12,457 nucleotides of DNA from Sphingomonadaceae bacterium. Lineage in GTDB: Bacteria > Pseudomonadota > Alphaproteobacteria > Sphingomonadales > Sphingomonadaceae. Position 1 is the stretch's first letter. The number at the start of each line of letters is the position of its first letter. Below are positions 6,727-12,457 of the stretch, piece after piece. The position numbers and the translations under genes are program-made. The DNA is taken from NCBI GenBank assembly GCA_004282995.1, contig SHLU01000045.1:1-12457 (forward strand), read 5' to 3'. Under the pieces are notes generated by a model. That model made no database searches. It saw only the letters and a list, made by a program, of their open reading frames with translations, and was not told the DNA's origin.

Positions 6727-8135
6727 GCACGATTAGCGATCTTTCAACGGACATGCGCGTCGCTGTCGAAGAGGAGCTTCGCCGGACACTTGGCGCAGAC
6801 GATGTCCAGGGTAGCAGCGGGGTAGGCGAAGATCCGGTCGACCTGGGCTGGCGCGGTGGCAAGCGCAAGATTCTCGGCTGTATCGTGGTTCCGATCCTAC
6901 TGCTCGGGATTCTCGACGTCGTTGCGCTGGGGCAATTGAATGCCGTGGCACAGGCCGGATCGCCGGCTGCCGCGGTAAGTGCCGCCTCGAATGCCGTCTG
7001 GATCATATTGGGCACCACAATAGCGCTTGCGGCGATTGCCGTAGCCGGGGGGCTCTATCTGGCCCGGGACGTGCTGCAGGTCGCGCAACGCATGGCGCAT
7101 GCAATGCGCTCGATCGCCAATGGGCGGACCGATCTCGAGATCGAGGACAAGGATCGCCAGGACGAGTTTGGCGAAATGGCCCGCTCGCTTGAAATCCTGC
7201 GGCGCGGGACAAGGCACTTGTTGCAGCTGGCGATGCGCGACAGCCGGGCGCAGGATAAGAACGCCCAGTTGCAGGCGCGCCAGAGAGCAGAACTGATTGC
7301 ATTGTCGGAGCATTTCGACCGCACGGTCGGCAACGTAGTCACATGCGTCGCCGCCGCATCTTCGCAGCTTCATACGACAGCAACCGATATGTCTCTGGCC
7401 GCCAAACAATCCTACGAGGGTTCGGAGGAGGTTGCCAGTGCGATGGAAGAGGCTGCTGCCGGAGCCTCCGCCGCGGCCTCCGCTAGTGACGAGTTCGCCT
7501 TGTCGATTGGCGAGATCAGCCGTCAGGCTGCCGATTCGGCCGAGATGGCCCGCAAGGCGCGCCATACCGCCGAAAAGGCCGATGAAACGATCTCCGCGCT
7601 GGACGAGGCAGCGAGCCAGATCGGCCAGGTGGTCGAACTGATTTCGACAATCGCCAGCCGCACCAACCTGCTCGCTCTCAATGCTTCGATCGAGGCGGCA
7701 CGCGGCGGCGAAGCGGGGCGCGGCTTTGCTGTCGTCGCTTCGGAGGTGAAGGAACTGGCGGGCCAAACGACCCGCGCAACTCAGGACGTGGCCCGCCAAA
7801 TCCGCGCGATCCAGGAGTCGACCGGAGCCAGCGTTGGCGCTTTGCGTACTGTCAGCGCCGAAATCCAGCGGATCGAAAGCACCGCAATCGCAATTGCCTC
7901 GGCAGTTGACCAGCAATCGATGGCCGGCAGGGATCTTGCCCAGAGCATCGACCGCGCCGCCCGCAACAGCGAAAAGGTGGGGCAGCATGTGCGGGAAGCC
8001 CGCGCCAATGCGTTGCGGACGGGGTCGGCCGCTTCGCAAGTACTCGAATCAGCGGGCGAGCTGGACCGGCAAGCATCGACGCTGCGTAGCCAGGTCGATG
8101 GCTTCATGGCCAAGATCCGCGCCACGGCCGGCTGA
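6723..8135 (+). CDS. Methyl-accepting chemotaxis protein with minimal periplasmic part
   Basis: A 470-residue chemoreceptor. About 49 cytoplasmic residues ending in a basic patch (WRGGKRK, 43-49) precede TM1 (about 50-70). A loop of only about 20 residues follows, then TM2 (about 91-113), HAMP (about 113-165) and a long coiled-coil signalling domain. The kinase-contacting tip is at 310-346, with TNLLALNASIEAARGGE then GRGFAVVASEVKELA. There is no room for a usual periplasmic ligand-binding domain, so input may come from the membrane, the N-terminal segment, HAMP, or partner proteins. The C-terminus (MAKIRATAG) lacks an NWETF-like CheR/CheB tether. The ATG lies in an ATGA overlap with the GGDEF-EAL stop and has no clear ribosome site, implying coupled translation. 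An in-frame upstream start within the previous gene (6615) encodes unrelated sequence and is unlikely. Confidence 0.94.
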   Translation: MSTISDLSTDMRVAVEEELRRTLGADDVQGSSGVGEDPVDLGWRGGKRKILGCIVVPILLLGILDVVALGQLNAVAQAGSPAAAVSAASNAVWIILGTTIALAAIAVAGGLYLARDVLQVAQRMAHAMRSIANGRTDLEIEDKDRQDEFGEMARSLEILRRGTRHLLQLAMRDSRAQDKNAQLQARQRAELIALSEHFDRTVGNVVTCVAAASSQLHTTATDMSLAAKQSYEGSEEVASAMEEAAAGASAAASASDEFALSIGEISRQAADSAEMARKARHTAEKADETISALDEAASQIGQVVELISTIASRTNLLALNASIEAARGGEAGRGFAVVASEVKELAGQTTRATQDVARQIRAIQESTGASVGALRTVSAEIQRIESTAIAIASAVDQQSMAGRDLAQSIDRAARNSEKVGQHVREARANALRTGSAASQVLESAGELDRQASTLRSQVDGFMAKIRATAG

Positions 8136-8142
8136 TACCGGC
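8127..8142 (+). other. Small hairpin at the end of the MCP gene
   Basis: GCCGG (8127-8131) and CCGGC (8138-8142) pair around CTGATA, which contains the MCP stop codon. The stem is only 5 bp and no T-run follows, so it is at best a weak transcript-end element. The rest of the 115-base gap to 8251 is non-coding. Confidence 0.25.
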
Positions 8143-8185
8143 ATCGCCCCGAGGGACTGGATTCCGACATTCGTCGAATGCTGCA

Positions 8186-8214
8186 TTGGCTTTGGCAATT
8201 GCTCTGCCTAGTGT
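8186..8214 (+). promoter_or_regulatory. Possible sigma-70-type promoter for the amidohydrolase gene
   Basis: TTGGCT (8186-8191), 17 bases, then TAGTGT (8209-8214) gives a weak housekeeping-type -35/-10 pair with ideal spacing, 36 bases before the ATG at 8251. The -35 matches consensus at 4 of 6 and the -10 at 3 of 6. A separate promoter is expected here because the gene is unrelated to chemotaxis and follows a 115-base gap. Confidence 0.28.
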
Positions 8215-8238
8215 CCGCACAAAATCGCGTACCCTAAC

Positions 8239-8244
8239 AGAGGA
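8239..8244 (+). promoter_or_regulatory. Ribosome binding site of the amidohydrolase gene
   Basis: AGAGGA ends 6 bases before ATG 8251. This start puts a standard signal peptide at the very N-terminus and rules out the TTG at 8245. Confidence 0.75.
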
Positions 8245-8250
8245 TTGCCC

Positions 8251-11200
8251 ATGAAAGCCCTGCACACGCTGCTCGTTTCGAGCGCCCTTGTCCTGTTGCC
8301 TGCCAATGCCTTCGCCCAGGATGGCGGCGTCGAGGCCGATGCCGAGCAAGCGACAGAGGCACAGGAGGAGAAGTGGGACGTCAATGCTCCGACGGGTGCC
8401 AATATCCAGCAGGTATCGATCCGTACGGACGAAGGCACCTGGATGGATGTCGACGTGTCACCCGACGGCCGGACACTGGCCTTTTCCATGCTCGGCGACA
8501 TCTACACCATGCCGATAGAGGGCGGCACGCCGACGCGGATCGCGGAGGGGCTGGCCTGGGAAGTGCAGCCACGTTTTTCGCCCGACGGCAGCCGCATCGC
8601 ATTCACATCCGACCGTGCCGGAGGAGACAATATCTGGCTGATGGGCCGCGACGGGAGCGACAAGCAGCAGCTGACCAAGGAAGATTTCCGCCTGCTACAC
8701 CAGCCCAGCTGGTCGCCCGATGGGCAGTTCATTGCCGCCAAGAAGCATTTCACCACCGGTCGCTCGCTCGGCACTGGTGAAGTCTGGCTTTATCACGTCA
8801 GCGGCGGCGGAGGGGTCAAGCTGGTCGAACGGCCAAGCGAAGCACACCAGAAGGAACTTGGCGAGCCAATCTACGCCCCCGATGGCGAAGCGATCTACTT
8901 TACCCGCAACGACACCTCGGGACCGATCTTCGAATATGCGCAGGATTCAAACGCCGGTATCTTCCGGATCGAGAAATACGAGCTGGCGACAGGCGAGCGT
9001 ACTACCGTGGTTGATGGTTATGGCGGCGCGGTTCGCCCGACCCCTTCGCCCGATGGCAGTGCGATCGCCTTTGTCCGCCGGGACAAGGATGATTCACAGC
9101 TGTGGGTGAAGGAATTTGCCAGCGGGCGTGAGACCATGATTTTCGATGGGCTCGACCGCGATGTGCAGGAGACCTGGGCGGTCACTGGAGTCTACCCCAA
9201 TATGGACTGGACCCCGGACAGCCGGTCGATCGTGTTCTGGTCGGGCGGCAAGCTCAACCGGGTCAACCGCGACGGTACCGGCGCCCGCGTGATTCCCTTT
9301 GCAATCAATGACACCCGCGGGGTCGCCGATGCGCCGCACCCGGTGATAGAGGTCGCGCCCGAAAGCTTCACCACCAGCATTCCCAAACATGCGACCGTCT
9401 CGCCTGACGGGCGACGTGTTGTGTTCGAAACGCTCGGGCGGCTGTGGGTCAAGACCATCGATGGCGGCACGCCGCGCCGACTGACAAGCGGTGAGGCGAT
9501 CGAGGCCTGGCCGACTTTCAGCCGCGACGGGCGCAATATTGCGTTCGTGCGCTGGACTGATGCCGGCTTGGGCGAGATTGTGGTGACTGATGCCAATGGC
9601 GGCAATCTGCGCAAGGTTACGCGCACGCCGGGGCACTATGCCAATCCCGCCTTCTCGCCCGATGGTCGCACGATCGCGTTCGAGAAGCGTAGCGGCGGTT
9701 ACCTGACATCGCCCGATTATTCGCAGGACCCGGGCATCTATCGCGTGGCCGTCAGTGGCGGGACTCCAGGACTGGTCTCGCGCGGCGGATCGGCGCCGCA
9801 ATTCGGTGCGACCAGCGACCGCATCTTCATGCTCGATGGGAGCGGCGATGGGCTCGCGCTGATTTCCACCGATCTTGATGGCGAGGCCAAGCGCACCCAC
9901 GCCAAGGGCGAACTCGCCAATGATTTCCGCGTATCACCCGGCGGACGGCTGGTTGCGTTTCGGCAGAATTACGAAGTCTTTGCCATGCCGCTTATGCCCG
10001 GCGGGCAGGCAGTCAATGTTGGTGAAAAAGGCGGTGCTTTGCCGGTCACCAAGGTCAGCGCTGAAGGAGCGGATTACATCGGCTGGGCCGATGATAATAC
10101 GCTGACCTGGACGATGGGCCCGAAACTCTACCGCGCGTCGAGTCGCAAATTTTTCGCCAATGCGCCGGGTGCGGACGCCGATTACACTCCGCCGCGCGAT
10201 GGCATTTCACTGGCGATGACGCAGCGCGCGGCCAAGCCAGCTGGAACCGTTGTTCTCACGGGTGCAAAAATCCTTACCATGGCCGGCGAGGGTGCTGGCG
10301 CAATCGATAATGGCGTGATCGTCATCGAAGGCAACCGCATCTCTGCAATTGGCGCGGTCAGCGACGTCGAGGTGCCTTCGGACGCTAAGGTGATCGACGC
10401 AAGCGGCAAGACGATCATGCCCGGCCTGATTGATGCCCATGCGCACGGGCCGCAGGGCGTGGGTGACCTCGTGCCCGAGCAGAACTGGGTCCAGGTCCAG
10501 CAACTCGCGCTCGGCACCACGACGCTCCACGACCCGTCATCCAGCGCCAGCACCATTTTCTCCGCAGCAGAACGCCAGCGTGCCGGGATGCTGCTTGCCC
10601 CGCGGATATTCTCCACCGGTGAGATCATCTACGGAGCCAAGGCGGCGGGCGTATATGCGCGGATCGACAGCTATGAAGACGCGCTGGCACATGTCCGACG
10701 GATCAAGTCGCAAGGCGGCATTTCGGTCAAGAATTACAACCAGCCTCGCCGCGAACAGCGGCAGATGGTCGTGCGCGCAGCCGCCGCCGAGAACATGCTG
10801 GTGGTGGCCGAAGGCGGCTCGTTGTTCGGAATGGATATGAACCTTGTCGCCGACGGCAATTCGACCGTCGAACACAATGTGCCGGGCGAAACCTTCTACG
10901 AGGATGTGCTGCAATTCTTCGGCCAGAGCCAGTCGAATTACACACCGACACTGACGGTCACATATGGCGGCCTGGCGGGCGACCCATACTGGCGGCAGGC
11001 GACTGACGTTTATGACAATCCGCTGCTGGTTCATACGCCGCCCAAAATGCTGCTCGCCGCCACGGCGCGGCGGACCAAGGCTCCCGAATGGGCCTTCGTT
11101 GACGACGATGCAGCGCGCGAGGCGAAGAAACTCGCCGATCGCGGGGTCAAGGTCAGCATCGGCGCCCATGGGCAGCAGGCCGGGATCGCTGCGCATTGGG

Positions 11201-11478
11201 AGATGTGGAGCTTCGTTCGCGGCGGGATGACGCCGGTCGAGGCGCTGCGTGCAGGGACGATAGTGCCGGCGCAATCCCTCGGGATGGACCGCGATATCGG
11301 TAGTCTTGAGCCGGGCAAGCTGGCCGATCTGATCATCCTTGATGCCGATCCCAGTCTCGACATTCGCAATTCGGACAAGATCTCCCGGGTCATGCTCGGC
11401 GGGCGAATGTATGACGCAGCGACCATGAACGAGGTCGTCACAGGGACGTCCACGCGCAAGCCCTATTGGTGGGAGTGA
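8251..11478 (+). CDS. Secreted PD40 beta-propeller / amidohydrolase fusion protein
   Basis: A 1075-residue protein likely exported by Sec: the signal peptide runs to about residue 22 (ANAFA before Gln23), so it should act in the periplasm or beyond. Residues about 50-630 hold many TolB/PD40-type blades with S-P-D-G signatures (for example 70-73, 110-113, 155-158, 266-269, 384-387, 469-472) and variants such as APDG (209-212), TPDS (321-324) and SRDG (424-427). Residues about 665-1060 form an amidohydrolase-superfamily domain: the N-terminal beta part (LTGAKILTM), metal motif GLIDAHAHG with His730 and His732, Lys827 in SVKNYN, His875 in VEHNV, and the closing GSLEPGKLADLIILDADP. The place where the superfamily often has a metal-binding Asp reads IGAHGQ, with His973. 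Substrate is unknown; related annotations include peptidase-like or imidazolonepropionase-like hydrolases. It is not obviously part of the chemotaxis operon. Confidence 0.9.
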   Translation: MKALHTLLVSSALVLLPANAFAQDGGVEADAEQATEAQEEKWDVNAPTGANIQQVSIRTDEGTWMDVDVSPDGRTLAFSMLGDIYTMPIEGGTPTRIAEGLAWEVQPRFSPDGSRIAFTSDRAGGDNIWLMGRDGSDKQQLTKEDFRLLHQPSWSPDGQFIAAKKHFTTGRSLGTGEVWLYHVSGGGGVKLVERPSEAHQKELGEPIYAPDGEAIYFTRNDTSGPIFEYAQDSNAGIFRIEKYELATGERTTVVDGYGGAVRPTPSPDGSAIAFVRRDKDDSQLWVKEFASGRETMIFDGLDRDVQETWAVTGVYPNMDWTPDSRSIVFWSGGKLNRVNRDGTGARVIPFAINDTRGVADAPHPVIEVAPESFTTSIPKHATVSPDGRRVVFETLGRLWVKTIDGGTPRRLTSGEAIEAWPTFSRDGRNIAFVRWTDAGLGEIVVTDANGGNLRKVTRTPGHYANPAFSPDGRTIAFEKRSGGYLTSPDYSQDPGIYRVAVSGGTPGLVSRGGSAPQFGATSDRIFMLDGSGDGLALISTDLDGEAKRTHAKGELANDFRVSPGGRLVAFRQNYEVFAMPLMPGGQAVNVGEKGGALPVTKVSAEGADYIGWADDNTLTWTMGPKLYRASSRKFFANAPGADADYTPPRDGISLAMTQRAAKPAGTVVLTGAKILTMAGEGAGAIDNGVIVIEGNRISAIGAVSDVEVPSDAKVIDASGKTIMPGLIDAHAHGPQGVGDLVPEQNWVQVQQLALGTTTLHDPSSSASTIFSAAERQRAGMLLAPRIFSTGEIIYGAKAAGVYARIDSYEDALAHVRRIKSQGGISVKNYNQPRREQRQMVVRAAAAENMLVVAEGGSLFGMDMNLVADGNSTVEHNVPGETFYEDVLQFFGQSQSNYTPTLTVTYGGLAGDPYWRQATDVYDNPLLVHTPPKMLLAATARRTKAPEWAFVDDDAAREAKKLADRGVKVSIGAHGQQAGIAAHWEMWSFVRGGMTPVEALRAGTIVPAQSLGMDRDIGSLEPGKLADLIILDADPSLDIRNSDKISRVMLGGRMYDAATMNEVVTGTSTRKPYWWE

Positions 11479-11484
11479 GACTGG

Positions 11485-12441
11485 CTAGCCTGCGCGGCGC
11501 GCCGATCCGGGCGCCGCGCGGGTAGGTAGGCGGGGCGTGCGTTGCGATGCAGCCTGGCCGCGCTGGCGGCTTGCGTTGGCCCCTGCCTTGCTCCGCACCA
11601 TTTCCAACTCTGCCCGGCGCAATGTATCGTGTGCATTGCTGCCGATTTCGGCCAGGCCCGAGTTGGCAGAAAGCGACAGCGTCGTGGTCCTGCATTCGAG
11701 GTCACCAGCAAACAACTGCAGAGCCCGTTCCGCCAGATGGCACGCGTCTGCAAAAGTTGCGTCAAGAATCAGGACCGCGAAGGTTGCATCGGCAATACGC
11801 GAAAGCGTGTCGCCGGTTCTCATCACGGTGCGCAGAACATCGCCGAATCCTTTCAGCACGGCATCTCCGGCCTGATGGCCCAGATGGTGATTGATCGCCC
11901 GCATCTGGCCAATCGAAAACAGCGCTAGCCAGCCCGATTGTCGGTTCTCGACCGCGTGTTCGAGCATGCAATCGAAGGCCACGCGGTTGGTGAGCGCAGT
12001 GAGCGGATCCGTGAGCCGGGCTGCGAACAGCCTTTCCTCCAGCATGCGCCGTTCATGCACATCGCGCATGACGCCCAGCACCCGGCACGCCGGATCTGGC
12101 GAGCCGTCCTGCGCGCCGACAGGGGACAGCCGCAGAGCAAACCAGCGATCACCGAGGCCGGGCTGTTGCAGGCGAAACTCCACCCAACCGCGATCCTCCT
12201 GCCCACCCGCTGCCATTGCAAACTCGGCCCGGATCCGGGGAATATCCGGCGGTGCGACGAGATCCTCGAGCCGGGGCGGAACAAGAAATGCCGGGATCGG
12301 GCTGCCGAGGCCGGACAGGCCATGCGACGCCTTGAGAATGAAACCCTCGGCGTCGCATTCGATTACCACGATATCTAGCGTGTCGTTCGTCGCCAGATCG
12401 AAAATACGTGCAAAATCCCCTGCTGAAAAGTCCAGCGCCAT
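11485..12441 (-). CDS. PAS + degenerate GGDEF protein with retained I-site, possible c-di-GMP receptor
   Basis: A 318-residue cytoplasmic protein with no membrane helix. Residues about 12-125 look like a PAS sensor domain ending in a PAC-like VLGVMRDVHERR stretch. About 135-285 is a GGDEF fold recognised by LTDPLTALTNRVAFD (143-157) and INHHLGHQAGDAVL (183-196). The catalytic features are lost: GGDEF reads ADATF (217-221), and the metal-binding Asp pair of the first strand is Ser176/Gly178. RTGD (208-211), however, lies exactly five residues before the degenerate motif, where the RxxD c-di-GMP inhibitory site sits. A receptor role is therefore more likely than synthesis. The last 30 or so residues are Arg/Ala-rich. 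The start (complement of 12439-12441) has a GGGGG stretch 9 bases upstream. The frame remains open to the window edge, so a longer N-terminus is possible. Confidence 0.82.
   Translation of the reverse strand: MALDFSAGDFARIFDLATNDTLDIVVIECDAEGFILKASHGLSGLGSPIPAFLVPPRLEDLVAPPDIPRIRAEFAMAAGGQEDRGWVEFRLQQPGLGDRWFALRLSPVGAQDGSPDPACRVLGVMRDVHERRMLEERLFAARLTDPLTALTNRVAFDCMLEHAVENRQSGWLALFSIGQMRAINHHLGHQAGDAVLKGFGDVLRTVMRTGDTLSRIADATFAVLILDATFADACHLAERALQLFAGDLECRTTTLSLSANSGLAEIGSNAHDTLRRAELEMVRSKAGANASRQRGQAASQRTPRLPTRAAPGSARRAG
11488..11523. terminator. Strong GC hairpin at the convergent gene junction
   Basis: GCGCGGCGC (11492-11500) and GCGCCGCGC (11511-11519) form a perfect 9-bp stem with a 10-base loop. 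It is extendable to about 13 bp (11488-11500 with 11511-11523) using G-T pairs. It begins 10 bases after the amidohydrolase stop (TGA 11476-11478) and lies inside the last codons of the minus-strand gene, whose stop is at 11485-11487. Neither side has a T-tract, so it is not a classical intrinsic terminator. It could still slow polymerase or protect both 3' ends. Confidence 0.5.
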
Positions 12442-12457
12442 CGCTAATTGCCCCCAA

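Noticed and set aside
8127..8142. Intrinsic terminator after the MCP gene
   Set aside because: The stem is only 5 bp and is followed by ATCGCCCC with no T-run. It is kept only as a weak hairpin.
8251..10140. TolB of the Tol-Pal system
   Set aside because: The blades resemble TolB, but the protein continues into an amidohydrolase domain and no tol or pal genes are near.
11485..12441. Active diguanylate cyclase
   Set aside because: The GGDEF signature is ADATF and the metal-binding Asp residues are missing, so synthesis of c-di-GMP is very unlikely.

Overview
The window looks like a chromosomal segment of a high-GC alphaproteobacterium. The protein style (TGDEF-EAL hybrid, alphaproteobacterial methyl-accepting protein, exported propeller-amidohydrolase) suggests Sphingomonadales, possibly the Erythrobacter/Sphingomonas side. 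That placement is inferred from protein flavour; no rRNA or other marker is present. Almost all of the DNA is coding, and I see no insertion sequence, CRISPR array, prophage or integrase.

Layout. A tRNA-Lys(UUU) with encoded CCA lies at 6-81. A 114-base spacer follows, holding a short inverted repeat and a TTAACCAT half-site of the CtrA type. From 196 to 8135 runs a co-directional, tightly packed chemosensory cluster: cheA, cheW, cheY, cheB, cheR, a membrane GGDEF-EAL protein, and a methyl-accepting chemotaxis protein. Several junctions overlap: cheA/cheW share 1 base, and cheB/cheR and GGDEF-EAL/MCP overlap by 4 bases (ATGA). A TTAA-N7-TTAG sequence at the cheR/GGDEF-EAL junction could be a second CtrA input. 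A separate 1075-residue secreted protein follows at 8251-11478: a signal peptide, a TolB/PD40-type propeller and an amidohydrolase domain. Converging on it from the right edge is a minus-strand PAS + degenerate GGDEF gene (11485-12441). The two stop codons are 6 bases apart, and a strong GC hairpin lies at the junction.

How the genes work together. The MCP signals through CheW to CheA, which phosphorylates CheY and CheB. CheR and CheB set receptor methylation. This core is complete for sensing and adaptation, but no flagellar gene, cheZ, cheD or cheX is visible, so the output organelle cannot be told from the window. The MCP has almost no periplasmic domain, so an external ligand is unlikely to bind it directly there. 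A c-di-GMP turnover enzyme is translationally coupled to this receptor, and a probable c-di-GMP-binding degenerate GGDEF protein lies nearby. The most interesting reading is a chemosensory operon wired to c-di-GMP and possibly to CtrA cell-cycle control. Each part belongs to a known family; I did not find a wholly unknown system.
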